DNA of 64,000 nucleotides from Marinoscillum sp049115815 (lineage in GTDB: Bacteria; Bacteroidota; Bacteroidia; Cytophagales; Cyclobacteriaceae), in NCBI GenBank assembly GCA_049115815.1, contig JAGDZO010000021.1, positions 1 to 64,000 on the forward strand. The letters run 5' to 3'. The notes beneath the pieces were generated by a model, which ran no database searches, was not told the origin of the DNA, and saw only the letters and a program-made list of their open reading frames with translations. Shown in pieces: positions 44,751 to 55,101 of this stretch; position 1 is the stretch's first letter; every line of letters begins with the position of its first letter. The translations under genes were made by a program, and so were the position numbers.

Positions 44751-45061
44751 TTCTTCTTTGGTGCGCGTGCTCTAGTGGTTAATCCGACATCCTGCAATTT
44801 TCTACCCAACTCATCATCTTTCGCAATGAGTAAGAAATCTTTTTCTAAGCCAAGTGCATTCAATACATTGAAATAGTGTCCTATGCTTACAGAGGGTTTT
44901 CCTTGCTCAATGGAGATAAGGGTGTTTCTACCAATACCCGCACGTTCGGCAACCATCTTTCCACTTAGCTTCCTTCTAAGCCTCGCTAGCTTTATCTGCT
45001 CGCCAACTGTCTCAATAATTTGCCTGTTCTTCGGGAGTAGAATGGTTCTTTTATTGTCCAT
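44747..45061 (-). CDS. hipB: HipB-type HTH antitoxin/regulator
   Basis: The protein has 104 residues. An Xre-type helix-turn-helix occupies about residues 22-75 (IKLARLRRKLSGKMVAERAGIGRNTLISIEQGKPSVSIGHYFNVLNALG). The basic tail TTRARAPKKK resembles HipB tails. It overlaps the hipA N-part by ATGA and should repress its own operon. Confidence 0.9.
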   Translation of the reverse strand: MDNKRTILLPKNRQIIETVGEQIKLARLRRKLSGKMVAERAGIGRNTLISIEQGKPSVSIGHYFNVLNALGLEKDFLLIAKDDELGRKLQDVGLTTRARAPKKK

Positions 45062-45225
45062 AATGTTTAATATATAAGACTAATATAGGGTATTAAGTTT
45101 ACAATAATAAACATTAAAAATGCTAAGGCATGATGTATGGAGTTCCTATGTGGATGGATTTTCGGTTTCCATTTGAATCGTTTTAGCTTAAACAATTGTC
45201 ATTTACAGTCGGTTAGTCGGAGGAA

Positions 45226-45507
45226 ATGTTGAAAGAGTTAACAGAGCAAGAAAAAGATCGAATTATCGAGATGGCCTGGGAGGATCGAACCCCTTTTGAA
45301 GCCATAGAATTTCAGTTTGGGACACCTGAGCGTGAGGTGATCCAGTTGATGAGAATGACGCTGAAGCGGTCAAGTTTTAACGTTTGGAGAAAACGGGTCA
45401 ATAGTGGTGTAAGTCAAAAGCATTCGAAAAAAAGAGGAGATGAGATCAATAGATTTCGATGCTCACGGCAGAAATCAATCAGCTTAAACAAGATCTCCAA
45501 AAGATGA
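45226..45507 (+). CDS. DUF2805/TIGR03643 family protein
   Basis: The protein has 93 residues. The motif LTEQEKDRIIEMAWEDRTPFEAIEFQFGTPEREVIQLMRMTLKRSSFNVWRKRVNSGVSQKHSKKR identifies the TIGR03643 family, small basic proteins found beside photolyase genes in Bacteroidota and other groups. It may bind DNA through a helix-turn-helix-like core. It overlaps the next gene by ATGA. Confidence 0.9.
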   Translation: MLKELTEQEKDRIIEMAWEDRTPFEAIEFQFGTPEREVIQLMRMTLKRSSFNVWRKRVNSGVSQKHSKKRGDEINRFRCSRQKSISLNKISKR

Positions 45508-46619
45508 ATTTCCCAACGGACTATCAGTCGATTGTTGATAGGATGGAGTCAATTGACCCATTGGGATATGGTGCTACACGGAATTTCGCAGATGGGGCGG
45601 TGACCCGACTTTCACCCTATATTTCTCGGGGAGTAATATCTACCAAGCAAGTATATCAATCTATAATCTCCAGAGGGTTTAGCACTCAAGATGCAAGTAG
45701 GCTGATACAGGAATTGGCCTGGAGAGATTATTGGCAGCAGGTCTGGATTGCCAAAGGCAATCTTATAGATAACGACCTCAAGCAACCCCAAGAAGACACC
45801 AATAACTTTCAATTATCTCAAGCCATCTTAAAAGGTGAGACAGGTATTCTCGCTGTGGACAAAGCGATTGAGGAGTTTTATGACACAGGATATATGCACA
45901 ATCACATGCGTATGTATGTTGCTTCGTTGGCTTGCAATATTGCGAAGAGCCATTGGAAGCTCCCAGCACAATGGATGTACTATCATCTGTTGGATGCCGA
46001 TTGGGCAAGCAACTCACTGAGCTGGCAGTGGGTGGCAGGATCCAATAGTCATAAAAAGTATTTCGCCAATCAGGAGAATATCAACACCTATTTTGATTCG
46101 GACCAAAAAGACACTTTTCTAGATGTGCCTTACGAGTCATTTGACAAAATGAAAGTGCCTGCCGTGCTGGCTAGTTTATGTGATTTGGAGCTTGAATCGT
46201 CAATGCCAAAGACTGAGCCCTTGAGAGTCAATCGTGACTTGCCCACCTATCTATATAATTTCTACAATCTTGATCCGATGTGGGAAAGGGAAGTACCTGC
46301 CAACAGGATACTGCTATTGGAGCCATCAGTTTTCTCGAAGTATCCTGTGTCCACTAATAGCATCGAGTTTATGCTTGATTTGGCCCAGAACATTCCACAA
46401 ATTCAAGTCTTTGTAGGTTCTTTTGAAGAGTTAGTTGGAGGTTATCAATTGAAGAATATAAGATTTAAAGAGCACCCGCTCAGCGCTCATTATGTTGGTC
46501 AGGAGAGTGCTAGAGATTGGATATTTTCGGTGAAAGGATACTTCCCATCGTTTTTCGCATTTTGGAAGAAGTGCAAAAAGGAACTACCAGAAATCAAGTC
46601 GAACACTATGTCCATCTAA
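45504..46619 (+). CDS. Photolyase/cryptochrome-like FAD-binding protein without antenna domain
   Basis: The protein has 371 residues from the ATG at 45504, which overlaps the previous stop (ATGA). A longer start at 45459 is possible but would overlap by 49 bp. The sequence consists mainly of the photolyase FAD-binding region (RLSPYISRGVISTKQVYQ, LIQELAWRDYWQQVW, HNHMRMYVASLACNIAKSHW, DADWASNSLSWQWVAGSNS). The N-terminal alpha/beta antenna domain usual in photolyases is missing. A C-terminal Rossmann-like piece of about 110 residues (RILLLEPSVFSKYPVSTNSIEF) follows instead. It lies in an operon-like cluster with a second photolyase-related gene. Confidence 0.88.
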   Translation: MNFPTDYQSIVDRMESIDPLGYGATRNFADGAVTRLSPYISRGVISTKQVYQSIISRGFSTQDASRLIQELAWRDYWQQVWIAKGNLIDNDLKQPQEDTNNFQLSQAILKGETGILAVDKAIEEFYDTGYMHNHMRMYVASLACNIAKSHWKLPAQWMYYHLLDADWASNSLSWQWVAGSNSHKKYFANQENINTYFDSDQKDTFLDVPYESFDKMKVPAVLASLCDLELESSMPKTEPLRVNRDLPTYLYNFYNLDPMWEREVPANRILLLEPSVFSKYPVSTNSIEFMLDLAQNIPQIQVFVGSFEELVGGYQLKNIRFKEHPLSAHYVGQESARDWIFSVKGYFPSFFAFWKKCKKELPEIKSNTMSI

Positions 46620-46648
46620 GCGACAATATTTAAATCAAATACCATAAT

Positions 46649-47284
46649 ATGTACTTCTCCAAAGAGCTAATAGAAAAGACCGAACGAATCAAAAGACTGA
46701 ATCTGATCAATTCCATTAGTGGTATCAAGCCTGCCAATCTTATAGCTACCAAATCCAATGATGGATTTCCCAATGTTGGGATCTTTAGCAGCGTGGTTCA
46801 CCTCGGTAGCGATCCTGCTCTCTTAGGTTTTGTGATGCGCCCACAGCACGAGAATCCGAGAGATACTTATATCAATATCTTGGAGAACGGGTGCTATACC
46901 ATCAATCATGTCAGTACCAACATGACTAAGCGTGCTCATTACACATCTGCGAAATTTGCCAAAGAGGAATCAGAATTTGTGCACTGTGGTTTGACTGAAG
47001 AATACCTGCATGATTTTCATGCTCCCTTTGTGAAGGAAAGTGTTCTTAAACTGGGTATGAAGTTTTTGGAAGAAATACCTATCAAGCGCAACAATACAAT
47101 ACTCATTATTGGGGAAATAGAGCATTTGATTGTACCTGATGAAGCTATGGAAGACTCGGGTCAAATCAACCTTGAGATCATTGATTCTGCAGGAATTTCG
47201 GGTGTCGATTCCTATTATCAACTTACAAGAAAAGACCAATACCCATACGCGCATCGTGAGAATGTTCCTGATTTATCAAAATAG
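46649..47284 (+). CDS. Flavin reductase-like FMN-binding protein
   Basis: The protein has 211 residues. The split-barrel flavin reductase fold is suggested by NLIATKSNDGFPNVGIFSSVVHLGSDPALLGFVMRP and ENGCYTINHV, and ILIIGEIEHLIVP lies near the C-terminus. It may supply or bind reduced flavin for the photolyase-like neighbours; this is inferred from the position in the cluster. Confidence 0.88.
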   Translation: MYFSKELIEKTERIKRLNLINSISGIKPANLIATKSNDGFPNVGIFSSVVHLGSDPALLGFVMRPQHENPRDTYINILENGCYTINHVSTNMTKRAHYTSAKFAKEESEFVHCGLTEEYLHDFHAPFVKESVLKLGMKFLEEIPIKRNNTILIIGEIEHLIVPDEAMEDSGQINLEIIDSAGISGVDSYYQLTRKDQYPYAHRENVPDLSK

Positions 47285-47289
47285 GTACC

Positions 47290-47439
47290 GTGAAAAAACA
47301 ACACCTCCCGACCAAAGAATGTGTTGTCTGTAAAAGACCCTTTAGCTGGCGCAAAAAATGGGAGAAGAATTGGGAAGCTGTGAAGTACTGTAGTAAAAAG
47401 TGTAGCGGGCAAAAAAGAAGAGTACATGGAGAAGGTTAG
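47290..47439 (+). CDS. DUF2256 zinc-ribbon protein
   Basis: The protein has 49 residues from a GTG start, 5 bp after the flavin reductase stop. The sequence contains ECVVCKRPFSWRKKWEKNWE and VKYCSKKCSGQKRR, the C-x2-C...C-x3-C pattern of DUF2256. This family is commonly found beside photolyase and DUF2805 genes. It overlaps the next gene by 14 bp. Its function is unknown. Confidence 0.88.
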   Translation: MKKQHLPTKECVVCKRPFSWRKKWEKNWEAVKYCSKKCSGQKRRVHGEG

Positions 47440-48901
47440 CTTAGTATTTCCACATCAGCTTTTTGCGGACACTCCGCTCTTGGAGAATGGGCACACCATA
47501 TATATTATCGAGGAATTTCTATTTTTCAATCAATATAAATTTCACAAGAAGAAACTGGCATTTCATCGTTCTTCTATGAAGCAGTACCAGAAGAAACTTG
47601 CTGACTACCAGGATGTGCGTTACATAGACGCTATTGATCCTTTGTCTGATGTACGCAATCTGTTGGATGATTTAGCTCATAAGGGTGTTAAGGAGATTCA
47701 TTACACAGATGTGACGGACAATTGGTTATCATCTAGAATTCAAGAAAAAACCCGAGAACACGGACTAAAAACGGTGGTCTATCCTTCTCCGCTGTTTTTG
47801 AATACTCATGAAGAACTTGAGCCTTTCTTCAGATCTGATAAGACCAAGTTTTATCACACGACCTTCTACATAGATCAGCGCAAGAAATTCAAAATTCTGA
47901 TCGGGGAAGACGATAAACCAATAGGCGAAAAATGGACTTTTGATCAGGAGAACCGGAAGAAGTATCCAAAGAAGAAGACTCCTCCAGCTATCCAATATCC
48001 GGATAGCAATCAGTATTTTGAAGAGGCCAAAGAATATGTTGAAACACATTTTGGAAATTGTCCTGGCGGTCTGGGCAGCACTCCGCTTTACCCTACATCT
48101 AAAGATGAAGCGGATTGTTGGTTCGAGGATTTTCTCAAAACAAGACTATCAGAGTTTGGGACTTATGAAGATGCCATAGTCAAAGAAGAAAACATATTGC
48201 ACCATAGCGTTTTAACACCAATGCTGAATGTAGGGCTAATCAGTCCAGAATATATTGTACAGCGCACCTTGGATTTTGGAGCCCAAGAGCATGTACCTAT
48301 CAATTCATTAGAAGGATTTTTAAGACAAATAATTGGTTGGCGCGAGTTTATTCGGGGTGTATACGAGTCGAAGGGAACTGAGGAACGGAATAGAAATTTC
48401 TGGAAATTCAAACGAAAGATACCTTCTTCATTTTATGACGGTACTACAGGGATTGATCCTGTTGATAGTACCATTAGAAAAGTTTTGGAAACGGGTTATT
48501 GCCATCATATAGAACGGCTGATGGTGCTCGGCAACTTCATGATGCTATGTGAGTTTGATCCAGATGAAGTTTACCGTTGGTTCATGGAGCTATTCATTGA
48601 TGCTTATGATTGGGTCATGGTACCCAATGTCTATGGCATGAGTCAATTTGCCGATGGTGGACTTATGTCGACCAAGCCCTACATCAGCGGTAGCAATTAC
48701 CTGATGAAAATGAGTAATTATCCCAAAGGGGATTGGCAAGAGACTTGGGATGGTTTGTTTTGGAGGTTTATGCATGTTCACAAAGACTTCTTTCTGCAAA
48801 ATCCCAGGCTTAGCATGTTGGTAAGAACATTGGATCATATGGATGATAATAAGCTAAATGATCACTTGAACAAGGCTAAGACCTTTTTGAGTAGGCTTTG
48901 A
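47426..48901 (+). CDS. Deoxyribodipyrimidine photolyase-related protein (FeS-BCP-like lineage)
   Basis: The protein has 491 residues. The N-terminal part (SLVFPHQLF, then YIIEEFLFFNQYKFHKKKLAFHRSSMK) and the FAD-binding part (LEGFLRQIIGWREFIRGVY, HHIERLMVLGNFMMLCEFDPDEVYRWFMELFIDAYDWVMVPNVYGMSQFADGG) match the bacterial (6-4)/FeS cryptochrome-photolyase lineage. The C-terminal region where that lineage normally carries a Cys cluster reads SGSNYLMKMSNYPKGDWQE, and no Cys occurs after LCEFDP. A 4Fe-4S cluster therefore seems absent. It is the last gene of the light-response cluster. Confidence 0.88.
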   Translation: MEKVSLVFPHQLFADTPLLENGHTIYIIEEFLFFNQYKFHKKKLAFHRSSMKQYQKKLADYQDVRYIDAIDPLSDVRNLLDDLAHKGVKEIHYTDVTDNWLSSRIQEKTREHGLKTVVYPSPLFLNTHEELEPFFRSDKTKFYHTTFYIDQRKKFKILIGEDDKPIGEKWTFDQENRKKYPKKKTPPAIQYPDSNQYFEEAKEYVETHFGNCPGGLGSTPLYPTSKDEADCWFEDFLKTRLSEFGTYEDAIVKEENILHHSVLTPMLNVGLISPEYIVQRTLDFGAQEHVPINSLEGFLRQIIGWREFIRGVYESKGTEERNRNFWKFKRKIPSSFYDGTTGIDPVDSTIRKVLETGYCHHIERLMVLGNFMMLCEFDPDEVYRWFMELFIDAYDWVMVPNVYGMSQFADGGLMSTKPYISGSNYLMKMSNYPKGDWQETWDGLFWRFMHVHKDFFLQNPRLSMLVRTLDHMDDNKLNDHLNKAKTFLSRL

Positions 48902-49352
48902 TGAATCTCTTGGCCGCAGTTGTTCCCATTAGGTAATTCGCCGATTGCTCACTCAGATAGTTAATACTTGTATGTATTAAATTGTAGAAAGGGGGGCATG
49001 ACTTGTGATATGAGACATGAGCTGCGTGATGAGATCACTAAGGTTTAGGTCACCTTTTTCACTTTGCACTATGGCAGATGATCATTGAATCATGGTACGG
49101 GTAGACCTTTTGAACGATTGTGCTGTAGAAGTGGATTTTAGGGCTTCTTGGTAAGCTCCATTGTTAGTTGATTATGCCTAATTTCATCGTGATAAACGAA
49201 CAATGCGGTCATGAACAACTAGTAGAGGTGTGCCAATCCATGAAAAATTCAATTCAATAAATTTTTTTGAAAGAATATTGACGTATAATATTTCTAGTTA
49301 CACAGCTATTGTTACTTCTAATTAATCCATCCCCAATCTTAAAAAAACTCAA
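48902..49352. other. Intergenic region without recognised gene
   Basis: This 451-bp stretch between the photolyase-related gene and the sulfatase shows no convincing reading frame, tRNA or repeat. The A/T-rich last 120 bp before the sulfatase are probably its promoter region. Confidence 0.6.
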
Positions 49353-50936
<1,584 letters not shown>

Positions 50937-51042
50937 TCTGTAGATAAGAAATAAACGGCTTTTCATTTATTCGGAAGACTAAGTTATCCGATGGTTTTAC
51001 TGTACTTTTAGAATACTTGATAAAAAGTAAAATGAAAGCAAC

Positions 51043-51477
51043 ATGAAGCTAATCAATTACATCAAAAATGGGGAAGGGGAAAACTACAATTACTCGCAGG
51101 ATCACTGTTTTGTGAAGCTCTCTTCGAGAGAAACCAATGGCGAGTTGTGCATAGTAGAAGATACGCTGAAATCGAAGTTTCACCTGAAGCGCCATCATCA
51201 CAAAATCATGACGGAGGTTTTTTATATGTTGGAAGGTGAAATGGAACTCATTTTTGATACCGAAACCATCAAGCTGAAAGAAGGAGATACCATCACTGTG
51301 GCACCAAATGTTTGGCATGAAGCCAAATGCGAAAATGGAGGTAAGATGCTCACCATCTTCAAAAATGGCGAATTTGATATCTTTTTGGAGGAGCTCTCAA
51401 CCATGACAGAAGCTCAGTTCGCTGATAGCCAATTTATGAAATCGTTCTCCGAAAAGTTTGATATCTACGAGGAATAA
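51043..51477 (+). CDS. Cupin-domain protein
   Basis: The protein has 144 residues and a single cupin barrel: KSKFHLKRHHHKIMTEVFYMLEGEMELIFDTE (motif 1 with the HHH and E ligand pattern) and TITVAPNVWHEAKCENG (motif 2 with His). It is a small cytoplasmic metal-binding protein; the substrate is unknown. The lone integron-like cassette begins 120 bp downstream. Confidence 0.88.
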   Translation: MKLINYIKNGEGENYNYSQDHCFVKLSSRETNGELCIVEDTLKSKFHLKRHHHKIMTEVFYMLEGEMELIFDTETIKLKEGDTITVAPNVWHEAKCENGGKMLTIFKNGEFDIFLEELSTMTEAQFADSQFMKSFSEKFDIYEE

Positions 51478-51564
51478 GGCTCGAAAGGTAAACTACATTC
51501 ATAGAGTAGCGATTAGTAGTTTGCATGGCATTCAAAATCCATTAGCTTTGGTTAAATACAAGGT

Positions 51565-51605
51565 GAATAAAGTGAATGGTTCACTTTATTCAGTCTTTAC
51601 CTTCC
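51565..51605 (+). other. attI-like palindrome and left junction of lone cassette
   Basis: The dyad GAATAAAGTGAA-tgg-TTCACTTTATTC has perfect 12-bp arms (51565-51576 and 51580-51591). Eight nucleotides separate the end of its TTCACTTTA core from the TT of the cassette (51597), the same distance as at the recombinase-linked array. The cassette starts TTACCTTCC, complementary to its R'' box GGAAGGTAA at 52317-52325. The base before TT is T rather than the usual G. Confidence 0.6.
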
Positions 51606-52547
51606 ATCATCATAATGCGCATAGTTCAACTCTTTGGTTTAACCCTTTTACTCTTTAGTTGCCGAACAGAGTCAGATAAACTCATAGGACACTGGCATTC
51701 AGTTCATCAAGAAGATGGACATTATTGGACTCTTGATGTAACGGATTCATCAACTACGGTTAACAAATATGATATTGAAACCAGCGAACCTGAGACCATT
51801 CGTTTTGATAAAAACGGAGATGAACTAATAGTCTTCATGTGGGAAGAATATAGAAACTTTAATGTCACAAACGATACGCTTGTAATAGCTGAACACTACC
51901 GTTTCGTTCGAGTTGATGAGGAGTATCATATGAACGATATTTTTCTCGGATCATTGGTTAAAATTAACCTTCCAAAGTCAACTAAGATTTCAAGACCCGA
52001 TCTTTTGGAGGGCAAACAATGGGAATATATTCTTGTTGGATCAGACAAGAATGAAAACCCCTCGGAACTATCAAAAATTCAGACGAACAATGTGTTTTCC
52101 AGCCTAACAGGCCTGCCAATATTTGCACAAATCCAATCAGATAAATGGAGCTCGAAAAATCCTAACTATTGGCTCGTCATACATGCAGACAGTTTAACTT
52201 CTGAACTACTGATTAACAGCATTCGAACTTCACTCGAACCTTTTGATTTCATTGAAGGATTCTTCGTATCCCGGTTCAACTACGAACTGGATCGACTGGA
52301 ATATGAAGAACTAAACGGAAGGTAACAAGCGCTAGCACGAATGCGCCAAACTGCCTATTTGCTGACTTTTGTGCAAATATCGCCATGAATCAGCCGCTGG
52401 GAACTCGCGGTGCTTTCTACCTGGCGCATCTCGCAGGATTTTTTTCTTTCTGGGCGCACTGCCATTCTGATACTTTGGAAGCACCGGCAGATTCATTAGT
52501 TTTATCTGAACTTGCCAAGCTTCGGGCGCACTCCTGCTAGCTTAGCG
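51597..52547 (+). mobile_element. Lone integron-like gene cassette
   Basis: The 951-bp unit carries one lipoprotein gene and ends with a 239-bp attC-like site. Its first bases TTACCTTCC complement GGAAGGTAA at the gene end. There is no recombinase gene nearby. It would have been inserted by the enzyme encoded at 2209-3381 or a relative acting in trans. Confidence 0.7.
51615..52325 (+). CDS. Hypothetical lipoprotein, cassette-borne
   Basis: The protein has 236 residues from the ATG at 51615, with lipoprotein signal MRIVQLFGLTLLLFSC. The N-terminal half is beta-rich and lipocalin-like (LIGHWHSVHQEDGHYWTLDVTDS, LIVFMWEEYRNFNVTNDTLVI). The C-terminal half has alpha/beta character (YWLVIHADSLTSELLINSIRTSLEPFDFIEGFFVS), slightly reminiscent of the ExbD/TolR periplasmic domain. 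No family is assigned with confidence. The start is 18 nt inside the cassette, and the stop codon TAA is itself part of the R'' box (GGTAAC). Confidence 0.8.
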   Translation: MRIVQLFGLTLLLFSCRTESDKLIGHWHSVHQEDGHYWTLDVTDSSTTVNKYDIETSEPETIRFDKNGDELIVFMWEEYRNFNVTNDTLVIAEHYRFVRVDEEYHMNDIFLGSLVKINLPKSTKISRPDLLEGKQWEYILVGSDKNENPSELSKIQTNNVFSSLTGLPIFAQIQSDKWSSKNPNYWLVIHADSLTSELLINSIRTSLEPFDFIEGFFVSRFNYELDRLEYEELNGR

Positions 52548-52555
52548 TTATACAC
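52317..52555 (+). repeat. attC-like recombination site of lone cassette
   Basis: The 239-bp site opens with GGAAGGTAAC and closes with GTTATACAC (52547-52555). The inner ends AAGCGCTAGCACGAATGCGCC and GGCGCACTCCTGCTAGCTTAGC are inverted and imperfect. Most positions match the reverse complement of 12-249 by eye, with differences at the outer boxes and the middle. Such conservation within one genome resembles the repeat family of a resident integron. Confidence 0.8.
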
Positions 52556-52692
52556 TAAAATTCCTCTTTGATTGGAATCCAAAGAAATGGAACAGGAAAA
52601 CGAAGTATGCCCTAAGTTGAAATGGTCCAATTTCATTGGTACGATTGCTGATTTTAAAACGCTATGACCAAAATGGGACTATATTCAACTGG

Positions 52693-52707
52693 ACTAAACT
52701 GTTTAGT
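52693..52707. promoter_or_regulatory. Short palindrome upstream of hydrolase gene
   Basis: ACTAAAC-T-GTTTAGT has perfect 7-bp arms, 63 bp before the start at 52770. It could be an operator. It lacks the sequence of the attI-like palindromes. The rest of the 52556-52769 gap shows nothing else. Confidence 0.3.
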
Positions 52708-52769
52708 TTTATCATGAAAATGAATTAAACTAAATATCTCAATTCCTCCAACTCAAGGCTATCGACTAA

Positions 52770-53735
52770 ATGAAAAAGTATTTATTCATTTTTTTTGGAT
52801 TGATTACTATTACCTGTTTCTCTCAATTAAAACCTACAGAAAAAGGGTTCGAGTCATATAGAATAGAAACAAACGAGGATACGATAAATTTCTACATATT
52901 CAATCCTGAAAAGGTGATCAAAAAACACCTTTTTATTCATATAGCTGGATCATATCCCGCACCATTGTGGATAGAAACCAACCCCTGTTGTGTAACCCTT
53001 GATCCGTTTAATTATGACTTAATCCCTACGGATTACGCTTATGTTGTGATCTCCAAACATGGTTTTCCGTTCAGTGATAAGAAGGACTTTGAGGTGCCTA
53101 CCTATTATTGGAAAAAAAACACCTTGGATTTTCGTGTTGAGCGAGTTAATCGAGTCATTCGATATATTCAAGAGCATCTTTTCTCACCTCAAGAGATTGT
53201 GGTAGTCGGGACGTCCCAAGGGACAGATGTTGCGGCCAAATTGGCAACTATTAATAAAGACATTACCAAAATCGGATTTTGGGCAGGTGGAGGCCTTCCC
53301 CAGCTTATGGAATTTGTAATGTTCGCACGTAAGGAGGCGATTTCAGGAAAAATAACCGAACATGAAGCCACTCAACGGATTGATTCCCTTCTTTTACAGT
53401 TCGAGAAAATGTTTGACAATCCCAGCCCCGATGAGATGTGGGATGGAAATAGTTTTTTGAGCTATGTCAGTTTTTCCGAGCCCCCGGTTGATCATTTATT
53501 GAAGTTGGACATTCCTATTTATGTAGCCATTGGGACCAAAGATCAGAACGTGGCTGTTGAAAACGCCTTAATTATACCCATCCAATTTATCAGATATCGC
53601 AAAAAGAACCTGACCTTTCGTCAATTCTCAAACTATGATCACGGATTTGTGGAAATCCTAGATAGTGGTGAGGAAATAGATAGGTTTGATGAAGTTACGC
53701 AAGACTTTATTAAGTGGATTCTTAAGACTGATTGA
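52770..53735 (+). CDS. Exported alpha/beta-hydrolase-fold protein
   Basis: The protein has 321 residues with a signal peptide ending CFSQ. The hydrolase fold is suggested by KHLFIHIAGSYPAP, the nucleophile elbow VVGTSQGTDVAAKL (GxSxG) and a late His in YDHGFVEIL, with Asp in VAIGTKDQNVAV. The substrate is unknown. It is not a cassette: its end has no box complementary to its start. Confidence 0.8.
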   Translation: MKKYLFIFFGLITITCFSQLKPTEKGFESYRIETNEDTINFYIFNPEKVIKKHLFIHIAGSYPAPLWIETNPCCVTLDPFNYDLIPTDYAYVVISKHGFPFSDKKDFEVPTYYWKKNTLDFRVERVNRVIRYIQEHLFSPQEIVVVGTSQGTDVAAKLATINKDITKIGFWAGGGLPQLMEFVMFARKEAISGKITEHEATQRIDSLLLQFEKMFDNPSPDEMWDGNSFLSYVSFSEPPVDHLLKLDIPIYVAIGTKDQNVAVENALIIPIQFIRYRKKNLTFRQFSNYDHGFVEILDSGEEIDRFDEVTQDFIKWILKTD

Positions 53736-53857
53736 CATATTTCCTCTAGCGTATCTCAAGTTCACCACAGCGTAACTTGTGAGTCACTTTTGTTCAAGTT
53801 TTGTAACTTGATCGAGTGTGTCGAAATAATAAATTCCCCACTATCAAATCCACTTCA

Positions 53858-54367
53858 ATGCGTACGCTCTCCCTTTTGTTATTGCTGCTCTTATCTTTCG
53901 AATTTTCCTGTTCAAACCCTGAGGAATCACCCTACGAACTCCCATCTAAAGCGAAACAGCTTTTGACAGGAGATTCTTCCAAAACTTGGAAATTGGCACA
54001 GCGGTACAACAATAAGACACGGATGAATATGGGTGATTGCTTTCTATCTCATAGGGAAACCTACAGCAATGATATGACGATGTACAATAACTCCGGGGAC
54101 AATAGAGATTGTGGCGAAACTCTTCAGGCTAACTGGAAATTTGTGAAGGACAAGAAAGGTAACTACTACGTTAGAATCGAAAGCGAGCAGTTGCCAGAAC
54201 TGATGAATATTGACAAGGATTACAAGCTTTTTAAAGTGCTACGCTTAACTGATGATCAGATGACTTTGCAGTTTAAGCACAAGCAATTTTCTAATAAAAC
54301 AACCACCATCACTGATATCTATGTGCCAGAGCATATTGAAGTGAAAGACCGAGAATTCCATTGGTAA
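53858..54367 (+). CDS. Lipocalin-like lipoprotein, function unknown
   Basis: The protein has 169 residues from the ATG at 53858, with signal MRTLSLLLLLLLSFEFSC. The sequence KTWKLAQRYNNKTRMNMGDCFLSHRETYSNDMTM, later ANWKFVKDKKGNYYV and LFKVLRLTDDQMTLQF, fits the lipocalin-like small lipoproteins common in Bacteroidota. Two Cys in the mature part may form a disulfide. Confidence 0.78.
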   Translation: MRTLSLLLLLLLSFEFSCSNPEESPYELPSKAKQLLTGDSSKTWKLAQRYNNKTRMNMGDCFLSHRETYSNDMTMYNNSGDNRDCGETLQANWKFVKDKKGNYYVRIESEQLPELMNIDKDYKLFKVLRLTDDQMTLQFKHKQFSNKTTTITDIYVPEHIEVKDREFHW

Positions 54368-54497
54368 GTCGGGCTAAGTGCTACTAGTTCCTTTGATCGA
54401 GGCACCTCCTTGTCTTTCAGGATTTTGAGCTAAAAATTCACCCAAAGTGAGTCTGTGCAAAGTTGAAAAGGAAATATCCTCTGAGTATCTTAAAGCT

Positions 54498-54998
54498 ATG
54501 AAAGTCAAATTAGAGCCAACTCCCAAGACTGAAGGCGTCAAAAATGCGCTTCCCAAAATTGACTTTACCGATACTTTCTCTACCACTAATCATCAAGATG
54601 ATTTGAGATCCATATCAAATTTGGTTTTTGGGACAATGCCAAAATGGGTCGAATTCTTAATGAAACTTCGGAATGCCATTGTTAGCGTCTTTGGTCTAAA
54701 AACAGAAATCCCAGCAGATTTTCATTCTACTTTCGAGGTGGGTGGATACGTTGGTTTTTTTCAAATTTTCAGCATTGAACATAATGAAATAATGCTGGGA
54801 GCAGATGACAAGCATTTGAACTTTAGAGTAAGTATTTATAACTCTGGAGAAGATCAATTCAATATCAAAGTCACCACCTTGGTGCAGTTCAATAATCTAT
54901 TTGGGAGATTTTATATGGCTATTGTAATGCCATTTCATCACCTCATTGTCAAACGAATGGTGAAACAAGCCTACAGTCCAAGCGATAAGACAAGTTGA
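54498..54998 (+). CDS. DUF2867-like protein
   Basis: The protein has 166 residues from the ATG at 54498. The sequence DFTDTFSTTNHQDDLRSISNLVFGTMPKWVEFLMKLRNAIVSVFGLKT and HLNFRVSIYNSGEDQFNIKVTTLVQFNNLFGRFYMAIVMPFHHLIVKRMV resembles the DUF2867 family. A hydrophobic stretch near the end may associate with membranes. Function is unknown. Confidence 0.8.
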   Translation: MKVKLEPTPKTEGVKNALPKIDFTDTFSTTNHQDDLRSISNLVFGTMPKWVEFLMKLRNAIVSVFGLKTEIPADFHSTFEVGGYVGFFQIFSIEHNEIMLGADDKHLNFRVSIYNSGEDQFNIKVTTLVQFNNLFGRFYMAIVMPFHHLIVKRMVKQAYSPSDKTS

Positions 54999-55101
54999 TA
55001 AACGGAAGTAGCATGACATTTCTCACGCTCGCCATTGTAATACTTGAAGTCATTTTTCCTCAAGTCTCGTAGCTTATCTGGATAAGTAAAACCTTATACT
55101 C

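Noticed and set aside
52556..53800. The hydrolase gene after the lone cassette as a second cassette
   Set aside because: Its end has no box complementary to TTATACACT and no attC-like palindrome follows, so the cassette ends at 52547.
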